Shown here piece after piece: positions 53,538 through 62,458 of a stretch of DNA of 64,000 nt. The notes under the pieces were generated by a model, which saw only the letters and a program-made list of their open reading frames with translations, did no database searches and was not told the origin of the DNA. The translations under genes were made by a program, and so were the position numbers. Each line of letters starts with the position of its first letter. The first letter of the stretch is position 1. Source of the stretch: Paenibacillus apiarius. GTDB lineage: Bacteria > Bacillota > Bacilli > Paenibacillales > Paenibacillaceae. The stretch lies in the NCBI RefSeq assembly GCF_017052585.1, contig NZ_JAFFHZ010000001.1, positions 3,277,001 through 3,341,000 of the forward strand. Direction: 5' to 3'.

Positions 53538-54440
53538 ATGAAATTACTAAGAAGAAAACTCGGAGATTTAAGTGCGTATTTGTTCATATTGCCTGCTTTC
53601 ATCATTTTAGGTTTGTTTCTAATTTTCCCTGTTGCTTGGTCGGTTGTCGCCAGTTTTAAGGATATTAAGCCGATCGCGTTGCAAAATTCTGGATTGTTCG
53701 AAATTCCAGGTTCGTTTGTCGGATTTGACCATTATGTAGCTGCACTTTCCAATCCATTGTTTATTAAAGCGATTGTAAATACGACGTACTTTGCCATCAT
53801 ATTCATCCCGATTACGATGTTCGGGTCGGTCATATTGGCCTTGCTTGTGAATCAGAAGCTGCCGGGCGTCAACTTCGTCCGCTCGATCTTCTTTGTGCCT
53901 TATATTTTCTCGATTGTAAGCGCAAGCTTGGTGTTTATGTTCCTATTTAACGGAGACCGGGGGTTGATTAACGCCCTGCTGATGAAGATTGGATTAGATG
54001 GACCGAATTGGCTGGCCAGCACTCTCTGGGCAATGCCTGTCATTGCAATCATGTCTTGTTGGAGAAACATCGGGTATTTCATGATTATTTATCTGTCCGG
54101 ATTGCAAAACATTCCGAAAGATCTCTATGAAGTAGCCGATGTTGAAGGCGCCACTGCAGTGCAAAAGTTTCGTTACGTCACATGGCCTTTGCTTGGACGA
54201 ATCTCGCTCGTTGTTATGATTTTGTTATTGATTAATTCGCTTAACGTGTTCCAGGAAATTTATATTATGACCGGAGGCGGCCCAGCCGATTCCACGGTAA
54301 CGGTTCCGTTCCTTATTTTCAACCGAGCGTTCAAATATTACGAAATCGGTCCGGCGGCAGCCATGTCTTACATTTTGTTTGTAATCGTTGTCATTATTAC
54401 GATCATTCAACGCAAAGTCGTCGCCAAAAGGTTAGGATAG
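53538..54440 (+). CDS. Sugar ABC importer permease 1 (MalF-like)
   Basis: Membrane protein of 300 aa with six TM helices and the EAA loop YEVADVEGATAVQKFRYVTW (near residue 205). The start at 53538 follows AGGGGGAACTTT; the frame is open upstream into the binding-protein gene but the extra residues are not permease-like. It pairs with the second permease 13 bp downstream. Confidence 0.9.
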   Translation: MKLLRRKLGDLSAYLFILPAFIILGLFLIFPVAWSVVASFKDIKPIALQNSGLFEIPGSFVGFDHYVAALSNPLFIKAIVNTTYFAIIFIPITMFGSVILALLVNQKLPGVNFVRSIFFVPYIFSIVSASLVFMFLFNGDRGLINALLMKIGLDGPNWLASTLWAMPVIAIMSCWRNIGYFMIIYLSGLQNIPKDLYEVADVEGATAVQKFRYVTWPLLGRISLVVMILLLINSLNVFQEIYIMTGGGPADSTVTVPFLIFNRAFKYYEIGPAAAMSYILFVIVVIITIIQRKVVAKRLG

Positions 54441-54453
54441 GAGGATGCGTATT

Positions 54454-55272
54454 ATGAAAATGAAAAAGTGGTTACCTACCATCACACTGTGGGCAGTCGG
54501 CATCCTGTTCCTAATTCCGATCTATTGGTTGGTGGCATCAAGCTTGAAGAGCGATGCAGAGATTACCCAATTTCCTCCAACATTCTGGCCGAAAGAGATG
54601 GTATGGAGCAACTTCCCTGAGATTTGGAACATGCTTAAATTCGATCAAACCTTCATAAACTCGCTTATCGTAACTGTGCCGACGGTGCTGCTGACGGTCT
54701 TATTTTCCAGCATGGCCGGATACGCATTTTCCAAGAAGCGATTTTTCGGAAGGGACACGATGTTCGTCATTTTGATCGCGACGATGACCGTTCCCCCAAC
54801 CGTGCTGCTGCTTCCGTTATATTTCATTATTACGAAGCTTGGCATGTTCGACTCGCTGCTTGCCCTGATCATTCCGTTCTCTGTTACGGTGTTCGCGATC
54901 TTCTTCACCAAACAGTATATTGACGACATACCGGACGAGATGCTGGAAGCAGCGAAGATAGACGGAGCCGGCGACTTCCGGACGTTTTTCCAACTTGTAT
55001 TTCCGCTGATCAAGCCTGCTTTGGTAGCACTTATCATTATTGATTTCGTGCAGAACTGGAACTCGTTCACCATGCCGCTCGTTCTGTTGCAAAGTGAATC
55101 TAAGTTCACGATACCGTTGAAGCTTGCGTTAATAGCTCAGGATTCTGTCGCTGTTCCGTGGTCAAAAATATTGGCTGCCAACGTGCTATCTCTGCTTCCT
55201 GTGCTTGCCGTATTCCTGTCGATGCAGAAGCAATTCGTCTCGGGGTTAATGGCCGGGGCTGTCAAGGGTTAA
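54454..55272 (+). CDS. Sugar ABC importer permease 2 (MalG-like)
   Basis: Membrane protein of 272 aa with six TM helices and the EAA loop MLEAAKIDGAGDFRTFFQLV (near residue 165). ATG 54454 follows GGAGGATGCGTATT; an ATG at 54445 is possible. No ATPase gene lies in the operon, so a shared MsmX/MsmK-type ATPase encoded elsewhere must energise the importer, which is common in Bacillales. Confidence 0.9.
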   Translation: MKMKKWLPTITLWAVGILFLIPIYWLVASSLKSDAEITQFPPTFWPKEMVWSNFPEIWNMLKFDQTFINSLIVTVPTVLLTVLFSSMAGYAFSKKRFFGRDTMFVILIATMTVPPTVLLLPLYFIITKLGMFDSLLALIIPFSVTVFAIFFTKQYIDDIPDEMLEAAKIDGAGDFRTFFQLVFPLIKPALVALIIIDFVQNWNSFTMPLVLLQSESKFTIPLKLALIAQDSVAVPWSKILAANVLSLLPVLAVFLSMQKQFVSGLMAGAVKG

Positions 55273-55289
55273 GAAAGGGGCTGCAATCG

Positions 55290-55985
55290 GTGAAACGCAC
55301 ATACAAAATCGCCTGTCTGGGTGATTCAATGACTGCATTCTGGGGAGCGGAGATAACCGAGCTTCAGGATGCGCTGCAACGGCAATATCCGGATCAGCCT
55401 TTTGAGCTGTTCAACTACGGGGTGAGCGGCACACGGGCCGAATACGGCATCTATCGCGTGACCCATGAATATCCAAATCCGTTCGGACCCGGCAATCGTA
55501 AGTGTCTGTCGGCCGTCAGTCCGGATCTGGTTATCGTTGAATCCTTTGCTTACAACCATCGTCTGGATGGGAAGCATCGCGTCGACAATTATCAGCAGGT
55601 GCTTGGCCAGCTGCGGGACGTGCTGCGTGCCGCGACTCCCGCCAAGCTGTTGTTCCTCGTTACGATTCCGCCCGATAAGGAGCGCTTCCTGGACAATGTG
55701 CCGACACATAAGGACGTGACGCTGGCGCTCAGACAGGAATGGGCGGAAGGAAGCGAGATGTATCTGGAAGCCGCCGCCTCGTTCGCAAAGAAGGAGAGCG
55801 TTCCATTCATCAATATCTATGAACGCGTAAAAGAGCTGGTAGCGAAGGGAACGCCGATCCGTTGGTTTATTGATCAGAATGACAACATCCATCCAAGCCG
55901 ATATGCCTATGAGCTGATCGCGGATGAAATTGTCCAAGCTATTCGTGAGCACTATCCTGATGACTTAAATACGAGCATGGAGTGA
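55290..55985 (+). CDS. SGNH/GDSL-family hydrolase
   Basis: Hydrolase of 231 aa. The N-terminal GDSM block (IACLGDSMTAFWG) carries the nucleophile Ser, the second block contains YGVSGTRAEYG (Gly), and the C-terminal DNIHPSRYAYEL gives the catalytic Asp-x-x-His. It should be an esterase or deacylase. Within this operon it might remove an acyl group from a modified solute before hydrolysis; that is inference. It starts with GTG at 55290 after AAAGGGG; a longer frame reaching into the permease gene is not supported. No signal peptide, so it acts in the cytoplasm. Confidence 0.8.
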   Translation: MKRTYKIACLGDSMTAFWGAEITELQDALQRQYPDQPFELFNYGVSGTRAEYGIYRVTHEYPNPFGPGNRKCLSAVSPDLVIVESFAYNHRLDGKHRVDNYQQVLGQLRDVLRAATPAKLLFLVTIPPDKERFLDNVPTHKDVTLALRQEWAEGSEMYLEAAASFAKKESVPFINIYERVKELVAKGTPIRWFIDQNDNIHPSRYAYELIADEIVQAIREHYPDDLNTSME

Positions 55986-55990
55986 GGAGC

Positions 55991-57631
55991 ATGTCAGAAA
56001 CCGGATTGTTTTTTAACAAGAGAAAGTATGAAGACAAGCCTCTGCTGACATTCGAGGAAGCCCGGAGCCTGCTGCCCGAGCCTGTCATGGATTCGCGACC
56101 CGATTACATCGCGTGTTATTGGCGGACCTGGGAGATCGCGTATCAGAATATGCATGTGCCGACCGAAGAAAGCGGCTTTGTCAGCAATTTCGTGGATGCA
56201 GCATTCAATGACAACATCTTTTTGTGGGATACCGCTTTTATTACGATGTTTTGCAATCTCGCGCACCCGTATATCCCAGGGATTCGTTCACTCGACAACT
56301 TCTACTGCAAGCAGTTGGATGACGGAGAGATTACTCGGGAAATCGTGCGGAAGACGGGAGAGTTGTTCACGCGATGGATTAACCATGACCGGAAGCCGCT
56401 TCACTCCTACTTCCATAACCATTACCAGTTCAGGGGACTGGTTAAAACCGAGCATCCGAAGTATGACGACATGTATAAGCCGGATCTCGGCCGTACGGTT
56501 GAACATCCTCCTTACTTGACGCTCGATTCGCTCAATCATCCGATTTTGGCATGGGCGGAGCTGGAAAGCTACACGCATACGGGTGATGGGGAGCGGTTGG
56601 AGCTGGTATGGGAACCATTGAACCGTTATTATGACGCGATGTGCAATCATCTATATAATCGATTCGGACTGTTCGTTACAGATTGGGCAAGTATGGATAA
56701 TTCGCCACGGAACAAGTATTTGGGCAGCGGCGTAGACATTAGCTGCGAAATGGTGCTGTTCAGCCGGAATCTTATCGAGATTGGTCAAGTGTTGATGGCG
56801 AGAATGGAGCGTCAGGGCGAGACAGCAAGGATGCAGTCTATCGCGGAGCGTGTTGTCCAATTAGAGCAAGATGCGGAGCGGTTCGCAAGCAGCATTAATA
56901 AGCAAATGTGGGATGAGAACACCGGATTCTACTATGATGTGACGGATGACGGTCAGCGGGCGCCGGTGAAGACGATTGCCGCGTATTGGTCACTTCTCGC
57001 CGGAATTGCCGATGAGAAGCAGGCAGAGAAGCTTGTCTGGTGGCTGAACGATCCGAAGACGTTCAATCGCAAGCATCGGGTGCCGGTCTGTGCGGCGGAC
57101 GAGCCAGGGTATAATCCGCGGGGCGGCTATTGGCAGGGATCGGTCTGGGCGCCGACGAACACGATGGTCATACGTGGATTAGAGAAGTACGGCTACGATT
57201 CGCTGGCAAGGGAAATCGCCTTGAATCACCTGGACAATGTGGTGAAGATATATGAAGATACCGGGACGATATGGGAAAATTACCCTCCTGATTTCATTGA
57301 TTCGGGTGATGCGGATAAGCATGATTTTGTTGGCTGGTCGGGAATTGCGCCGACGCTCTACTTGCTTGAACATGCGATCGGGCTCAAAGGCGACGCCGCA
57401 AATCAGGAATTACGGTGGCGGCTCCACTCCGGCATGGGAACGGTAGGCTGCAACCGTTACTGGTTCGCAGGCAAGACGCTGAACCTGCTGGCCGTTGAGC
57501 AATCGGATGGAAGTTACCTGATCACCGTGACAAGTGATGCCCCTGTCATATTGAATGTTCAATACGGAGCTGAGGAACAACGGTTGGAAATTAACGGTTC
57601 CGCACAATTGCGTATACATTGCCCGGAATAG
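55991..57631 (+). CDS. GH63-like alpha-glycosidase, probably mannosyl-/glucosyl-glycerate hydrolase
   Basis: Enzyme of 546 aa with the (alpha/alpha)6 barrel of the GH63/trehalase clan. Landmarks are DNIFLWDTAFITMFCNLAHP near 78-97, PPYLTLDSLNHPILAWAEL, GLFVTDWASMDNSPRN (probable catalytic acid Asp), GGYWQGSVWAPTNTMVIRGL and TGTIWENYPPDF (probable base Glu), then FVGWSGIAPTLYLLE. This layout matches mannosylglycerate/glucosylglycerate hydrolases. The reaction would release mannose or glucose and D-glycerate, in agreement with the glycerate kinase and mannose-6-phosphate isomerase in the same operon. ATG 55991 follows GTGAGGAGC. It is separated from the GDSL gene by 5 bp. Confidence 0.78.
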   Translation: MSETGLFFNKRKYEDKPLLTFEEARSLLPEPVMDSRPDYIACYWRTWEIAYQNMHVPTEESGFVSNFVDAAFNDNIFLWDTAFITMFCNLAHPYIPGIRSLDNFYCKQLDDGEITREIVRKTGELFTRWINHDRKPLHSYFHNHYQFRGLVKTEHPKYDDMYKPDLGRTVEHPPYLTLDSLNHPILAWAELESYTHTGDGERLELVWEPLNRYYDAMCNHLYNRFGLFVTDWASMDNSPRNKYLGSGVDISCEMVLFSRNLIEIGQVLMARMERQGETARMQSIAERVVQLEQDAERFASSINKQMWDENTGFYYDVTDDGQRAPVKTIAAYWSLLAGIADEKQAEKLVWWLNDPKTFNRKHRVPVCAADEPGYNPRGGYWQGSVWAPTNTMVIRGLEKYGYDSLAREIALNHLDNVVKIYEDTGTIWENYPPDFIDSGDADKHDFVGWSGIAPTLYLLEHAIGLKGDAANQELRWRLHSGMGTVGCNRYWFAGKTLNLLAVEQSDGSYLITVTSDAPVILNVQYGAEEQRLEINGSAQLRIHCPE

Positions 57632-57700
57632 TCTATGAAATAACAAGCGAAGGGTCCTTATCTATCGTACTTCTAGTTAACAGAGAGGAAGGATTAAGAA

Positions 57701-59515
57701 ATGTTTAACAAATGGCCTGTTAACCCGGTTCATGAATCTATCGTGTTGTCGCAGGATAATATAGGCATTCAGTCGGGGCATGAGGCGATCGTTCAGCAAA
57801 TAGCAAAATGCGTCGAATCATCGGTAAAGGATACGATCGTCATCGCAATGGACGGTACTCACGGCGCGGCTTTTCAACCGATTGTCCAAAAGGCGGTTGA
57901 GCTTCTGGAAAATAAGGAGCTGTCTGTTAACGTTATCAGCAGCTACAGCTTTCTGAAGACGGGAGAAGAGCTGCGCGTTCACTTCAAAGACAACATCACG
58001 AGCAATCGGGCGTTCGGGTATGAATTACAGGGAGCCACAATTGAAGAGTATTTCTCCTCAGGGGCCAAAGCGGCGTATAGAGAGAGTGTGCAAGCGGCTC
58101 AAGCGGAAGAAGACTCGGCGGCGAAGCGTGTTATTGTCGTGTTCGGTCCGGGCGCTCGCTGGCTGAGCAGCGGCAATGTCGAGCTGTCCCTTTTCCTCGA
58201 CGTGTCGCGGGAGTATCAGCAGGTTCTGCATCGCGGGCAACTGCTCAACTTCGGCATGAGCTGGAATCGTGATTCGGTGGAGAAATACAAGATTGCCTTA
58301 TTCGTAGAGTGGCCGATTTTGGAAACCTATCGCAAACAGACGCTGCCGCAGTTCGATTACTATGTAGACATGAATGACGAGCAAACACCGCATCTGGCAC
58401 GGGTGGACGAGCTGGAAAAGATGATCGAAGCGATTTCGGCTAATCCGCTGCGCGTGAAGCCTTTCTTTGCCCCAGGAGTGTGGGGAGGACAGTATTTGAA
58501 AAAGCTCGCCGATTTGCCGGATGAGTGGGAGAACTGCGCATGGAGCTTTGAACCGATCGCACCTGAAAACTCGATCTTGATCGGATGCCAAGAAAAGGTC
58601 ATTGAAGTTCCTTTTCTGATCGTTATGTCTTACGCGTATCGCACAATTTTGGGAGATCGGCTTGTACGCTTGTTCGGCGATTATTTCCCGATTCGTTTCG
58701 ATTATCTCGATACGATGGACGGCGGCAAGCTGTCTTGTCAGGTTCATCCGAAGCAAGCTTATCTTCGCGAGCATTTCAATGGCATCATGGAGCAGCAGGA
58801 ATCGTACTATATCATGGAGAAACAGGCCGAATCTAAAGTTTATCTGGGGCTGACTGAATCGTGTACGAAAGAAAACTTCTACAATGCGATACAGACCGCT
58901 CAAGAGACGGGCGTTCCGATGCAATTAACGGATTACGTCAATGAATTCGAGGCGGAAAAGGGTGATCTGTTCCTGATTCCGACCGGCACGGTGCATCTCT
59001 CCGGGGAAGACAACATGGTGCTGGAGATTTCTGCGACAACGTGGTGGTTTACGTTCAAAATTTACGATCACTTGCGGAAAGGCATGGATGGCAAGCCTCG
59101 CCCGATTAATGTTGATCACGGGTTCGATAATATTGATTTCTACAAAAATACGGACTGGGTCAAAGCGAACCTGATCCCGGCACCGGTGCTGCTGCAGGCG
59201 CAAGGAGACAACGAAGAATACCGGCTTGGTCAACGAGAGGACCTGCTGTTCTACGTCCATCGCGTACATCTGACGGATGAGTGGAAGGACGATACTGCCG
59301 GGGAACTCGTACTCTTCAACTTGGTGGAAGGAGAAAGAGTGAGAATTGTCTCTGTTCAGGATCCGTCCGTATTCGTCGAGTTCGGCTATGCAGAATCGTA
59401 TATTCTTCCTGCCTCCTTCGGAGAATACAAGATCGTCAATATCGGCAATGGCCCTTGCAAGCTGATTAAAGCCGGCGTAAGTCCGGAATGGAATGTGAGC
59501 TTCATAGATGGCTAG
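57701..59515 (+). CDS. Mannose-6-phosphate isomerase with N-terminal kinase-like domain
   Basis: Protein of 604 aa, about twice the length of a simple class I isomerase. The first about 240 residues (TIVIAMDGTHGAAFQPIVQK and VIVVFGPGARWLSSGN) have the shape of a uridine-kinase-like fold but lack a GxxxxGK(S/T) Walker A Lys, so this part may be inactive or regulatory. The C-terminal part is the isomerase: PFFAPGVWGGQYL near 250, LSCQVHPKQAYLRE with the zinc-binding QxH (near 350), and FLIPTGTVHLSGEDNMVLEI with the active-site His. It would convert mannose 6-phosphate to fructose 6-phosphate. The start follows GAGAGGAAGG. It overlaps the ROK kinase start by 8 bp. Confidence 0.85.
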   Translation: MFNKWPVNPVHESIVLSQDNIGIQSGHEAIVQQIAKCVESSVKDTIVIAMDGTHGAAFQPIVQKAVELLENKELSVNVISSYSFLKTGEELRVHFKDNITSNRAFGYELQGATIEEYFSSGAKAAYRESVQAAQAEEDSAAKRVIVVFGPGARWLSSGNVELSLFLDVSREYQQVLHRGQLLNFGMSWNRDSVEKYKIALFVEWPILETYRKQTLPQFDYYVDMNDEQTPHLARVDELEKMIEAISANPLRVKPFFAPGVWGGQYLKKLADLPDEWENCAWSFEPIAPENSILIGCQEKVIEVPFLIVMSYAYRTILGDRLVRLFGDYFPIRFDYLDTMDGGKLSCQVHPKQAYLREHFNGIMEQQESYYIMEKQAESKVYLGLTESCTKENFYNAIQTAQETGVPMQLTDYVNEFEAEKGDLFLIPTGTVHLSGEDNMVLEISATTWWFTFKIYDHLRKGMDGKPRPINVDHGFDNIDFYKNTDWVKANLIPAPVLLQAQGDNEEYRLGQREDLLFYVHRVHLTDEWKDDTAGELVLFNLVEGERVRIVSVQDPSVFVEFGYAESYILPASFGEYKIVNIGNGPCKLIKAGVSPEWNVSFIDG

Positions 59516-60416
59516 TGGCATCATTGCTTTGGATGTGGGAGGCACGTCCATCAAGGCGGCACTAGTAATCGGTGGGCAATTGAATGAACAGTCCGTGAAA
59601 GTCTACCCGTCGAGAGCGAAAGAATCAATGGACGTCATTGTTACTCATCTTCTGGACATTATTAAACATCAGGCGTTAACTATGCAGCATCCTCATTCCA
59701 TTGTTGGAGTTGCTTTGGCGTTTCCTGGGCCTTTCGATTATGTCCGGGGAATTAGCCTGATGAAGGGAATCGATAAATATGACGCCATTTACGAAGTGAA
59801 CCTGAGAGAGGAGCTCCGGCAAAAAATCGAAGCCGATTCGGAGCTTTCGTCTCGCTTTTACGCAGACTTGCGTATCGTATTTGAGAACGACGTGCGGGCG
59901 TTCGCGCTCGGCCAATTGCTGTCAGGCCAGGCCGCTGCTTATGATCGTTCGCTATGTTTGACGATCGGAACAGGGCTTGGATCAGCTTTCCTGGACCATG
60001 GCGCAATCGTGACAGACCACGAAGCTGTACCGGATGGAGGGTGGATTTTCAACCAGCCTTTTAGGGAGGGCATTGTGGACGATTACATCTCCAAGAGAGG
60101 GATATTGCGCATTGCCTCGGAGCTAGGTTATCAACTGGAAGGCATGGATGTGAAAGAACTGGCGAATCGCTCCCGGCAAGGGGATCGGGCGGCTGGGGAA
60201 GTTTTCGAACGGTTCGGCTCGGTGTTTGCGGCTGCGTTGAATCCTTATAACGAAGCATTCCGGCCAGAGGCTTTAATCCTTGGGGGGCAAATCGCCAAGA
60301 GCTTCGATCTGAGCATGGACGGTTTCCGCCGAACGGCTTCCCGGCAGGTCGAAATCGTGATCGTCGGCAATACGTCCCACAGCACGTTTCTCGGAGCAGC
60401 TTCTCTTCTAAAATAA
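59508..60416 (+). CDS. ROK-family sugar kinase
   Basis: Kinase of 302 aa with DVGGTSIKAALV (ATP phosphate loop, near residues 9-20), VALAFPGPFDYV, FENDVRAFALGQ and LTIGTGLGSAFLDHG. The zinc-binding Cys motif common in ROK proteins (CxCGxxGCxE) is absent; the corresponding segment reads HEAVPDGGWIFNQPF. The likely substrate is mannose (or glucose) released by the GH63-like enzyme, giving the 6-phosphate used by the isomerase just upstream. Start overlaps the isomerase gene by 8 bp. It is the last gene of the operon. Confidence 0.85.
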   Translation: MASGIIALDVGGTSIKAALVIGGQLNEQSVKVYPSRAKESMDVIVTHLLDIIKHQALTMQHPHSIVGVALAFPGPFDYVRGISLMKGIDKYDAIYEVNLREELRQKIEADSELSSRFYADLRIVFENDVRAFALGQLLSGQAAAYDRSLCLTIGTGLGSAFLDHGAIVTDHEAVPDGGWIFNQPFREGIVDDYISKRGILRIASELGYQLEGMDVKELANRSRQGDRAAGEVFERFGSVFAAALNPYNEAFRPEALILGGQIAKSFDLSMDGFRRTASRQVEIVIVGNTSHSTFLGAASLLK

Positions 60417-60422
60417 TGTTTT

Positions 60423-60476
60423 GCAGCATAAGCATCAGGGCGCATCTCGCATCCTGGTGCTTGTTGTGCTGCTTCT
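60423..60476 (+). terminator. Hairpin at the end of the glycerate-glycoside operon
   Basis: GCAGCA, AAGCATCAGG arms pair with CCTGGTGCTT and TGCTGC (60423-60472), with a short T-rich end. Probable operon terminator. Confidence 0.55.
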
Positions 60477-60587
60477 CCAGGTAAGATAATATCGTTACGT
60501 CCAAACATTCGGCTTGTTCAATACAGCCCCCTTTACATCTCCGCTCATTTCCAACATACTGAGAATAGAAGGAAGCATGTCTGTACA

Positions 60588-60602
60588 GGATAATGATAAC
60601 AG
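60588..60602 (+). promoter_or_regulatory. Weak Fur-box-like sequence upstream of ferritin
   Basis: GGATAATGATAACAG shares 10 of 15 bases with the Fur/PerR-family consensus (TGATAATNATTATCA). It is 99 bp before the ferritin start; the left half is good, the right half poor. Confidence 0.3.
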
Positions 60603-60700
60603 TAACAGTCAACCTACATACCATTAGGCCACGTTAGTTCCTTGTACAAGCGGTTGTGCTTACCTTTCATCTAGACAAGCTATTAAGGGAGAGTGATCCG

Positions 60701-61213
60701 ATGTTAAGTGAGAAGCTGCTCGCGAAGTTGAACGATCAAATGAATTATGAATTTTATTCTTCCCAGGTGTACCTGGCTATGGCGGCTTATTGTTCGTCGG
60801 AGAGCTTTGATGGGTTTGCGAACTTTTTTATCGTGCAGGCGGAGGAAGAGAAGTTCCATGGAATGAAAATATTCCACTTCATTAATACATTGGGCAAACG
60901 TGCCGTTGTTACTGGCATGGAACACCCTCAGAATGAATACAGCTCATTGCTGGACGCTTTTGAGCATTCCTATGCGCATGAGCAAACCGTGACGAAGCGT
61001 ATTTATGAATTGTCCGATATGGCGTGGAATGAGCGCGAGCATGCGACGATTAACTTCCTCAAGTGGTTTATTGACGAGCAAGTGGAGGAGGAAGCCACCT
61101 TCGACAGCATCATCCAGAAGCTGCGCCGCATTGATAATGACAGCAACGCCTTCTATATGCTTGATTCCGAGCTGGCCAAACGCACCTTCACGCCACCGGC
61201 AGGCGAAGCTTAA
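60701..61213 (+). CDS. ftnA: Ferritin (non-haem, FtnA type)
   Basis: Iron-storage protein of 170 aa that forms a 24-subunit cage and oxidises Fe(II). The ferroxidase ligands are visible: Glu17 in NDQMNYEFYS, EEEKFHGMKI with Glu and His near residues 49-53, and the later Glu/Gln positions in helices C and D (YEHEQTVTKRIYE-like and FLKWFIDEQVEEEATF). The start at 60701 follows AAGGGAGAGTGATCCG; the frame is open 45 bp further but without a ribosome site. A strong terminator follows 18 bp after the stop. It is probably a single-gene unit, perhaps regulated by iron. Confidence 0.93.
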   Translation: MLSEKLLAKLNDQMNYEFYSSQVYLAMAAYCSSESFDGFANFFIVQAEEEKFHGMKIFHFINTLGKRAVVTGMEHPQNEYSSLLDAFEHSYAHEQTVTKRIYELSDMAWNEREHATINFLKWFIDEQVEEEATFDSIIQKLRRIDNDSNAFYMLDSELAKRTFTPPAGEA

Positions 61214-61230
61214 TTCATTCAGCAACCCAG

Positions 61231-61273
61231 AAGCTGTTTTCCCTGAGCGTACATGAGGGAAAGCAGCTTTTTT
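61231..61273 (+). terminator. Intrinsic terminator after ferritin
   Basis: AAGCTGTTTTCCCT pairs with AGGGAAAGCAGCTT (one mismatch), followed by T6. Confidence 0.85.
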
Positions 61274-61357
61274 GGTCGCTCCCAGCCGTGCGGAATCAGT
61301 TATAGCTGCAACGAACAAATCACTTGGAATGGGATGTGAAGATAAATGGAGATCAAC

Positions 61358-61714
61358 ATGAATGAGCAGAATGGTTCTAAAGTAGCCGTCATTTCAAGCG
61401 ACAGCGTCATAATAAACAACGTCAACGACGCCCTGGATCTAATGGGCAATGTTCGATATAACGGCTGCGATAAAATCCTGGTCAGGAAAGAGCATCTGAC
61501 AGAAGATTTTTTTGAACTCAAAACAAAACGTGCCGGTGACATTTTGCAGAAATATACGAACTATCACATCATCATTGCGATCGTTGGGGAATTTGAATCT
61601 TATCACAGCAAAAGTCTGAATGACTTTATCTATGAATGCAACCAGGGAACACGAGTATTTTTTAAGAAGACGGAAGCTGAAGCTTTAGAAGCGTTTCACA
61701 GCGTAGATGTATAA
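61358..61714 (+). CDS. DUF4180 domain protein
   Basis: Small protein of 118 aa matching DUF4180: VAVISSDSVIINNVNDALDL at the N-terminus, CDKILVRKEHLTEDFFELKT in the middle, and YECNQGTRVFFKKTEAEAL at the end. The alpha/beta pattern recalls STAS-like folds, but the family has no established role. ATG 61358 follows GGAGATCAAC; an ATG 12 bp upstream is also possible. Confidence 0.75.
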   Translation: MNEQNGSKVAVISSDSVIINNVNDALDLMGNVRYNGCDKILVRKEHLTEDFFELKTKRAGDILQKYTNYHIIIAIVGEFESYHSKSLNDFIYECNQGTRVFFKKTEAEALEAFHSVDV

Positions 61715-61805
61715 CCGAAGTTTCAGCGCAATTTAGTCATGGTATCTCCAGAAAACACAGCAGAGCGGGTTTACAATAGTTGCTCCCAATCTATCTATGG
61801 AGCGA

Positions 61806-62393
61806 TTATCGTTGGCCCGCTTCATTCACGACATTCCCATACATGACAGTTGACAGCACCATGTCAAAAACATCGGAGAAGCGGTAACTATGGTGCGCCA
61901 AAAATTCAGTGGAGGTTAACTCTTCAATAGAAGCAAATATGATGCAGGCCACAACCTGTTGATCAATCTCTTGGCGAAAGATCCCCTGCCTCCCTCCATC
62001 CTCCAATATTTTCACCAGGTGATGGATAATGACCTCTTTACGGAGGCGTGTAAACTTGTCATGCAGAACCGCTACGCTCTCTTTGATATCCTCCAGTGCA
62101 GACCTCTCTATGGCGCTTAATCGCTGCGTCATCAACGTCATAAAAGTACGAAGCTTCTGTAAGGGATCGAGCTCGCTTGCGCTTAGTTCAGAAATATCAT
62201 GTTTAATCTCTTGGAACATGTTTTCAATTACAATCTCAAGCAGGTCATATTTGGATGTATAATACCGATACAATGTGGCTTTGCTCATGCCAATGCCTTT
62301 CACCAGATCATCGACAGAGACGGCTGAATAGCCATATTGGAAAAACAGAGATGTTGCATGCTTGAGGATCTTATCTTCTGTCTTTTTGCTCAT
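61806..62393 (-). CDS. TetR/AcrR-family repressor
   Basis: Regulator of 195 aa with the TetR N-terminal HTH (FFQYGYSAVSVDDLVKGIGM then SKATLYRYYTSKYDLLEIV, residues about 13-55) and a helical ligand-binding domain. It lies 65 bp downstream of the HXXEE membrane protein in the same direction and is probably co-transcribed with it. The interleaved inverted repeats just after the promoter of that operon are a likely operator, so autoregulation is expected. The inducer is unknown. Confidence 0.88.
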   Translation of the reverse strand: MSKKTEDKILKHATSLFFQYGYSAVSVDDLVKGIGMSKATLYRYYTSKYDLLEIVIENMFQEIKHDISELSASELDPLQKLRTFMTLMTQRLSAIERSALEDIKESVAVLHDKFTRLRKEVIIHHLVKILEDGGRQGIFRQEIDQQVVACIIFASIEELTSTEFLAHHSYRFSDVFDMVLSTVMYGNVVNEAGQR

Positions 62394-62458
62394 AATGCAT
62401 TCCTTCCTGATGATGATAGAGGGGAATTGGCCGTAACCGGCACTTCGATAGCTTCATT

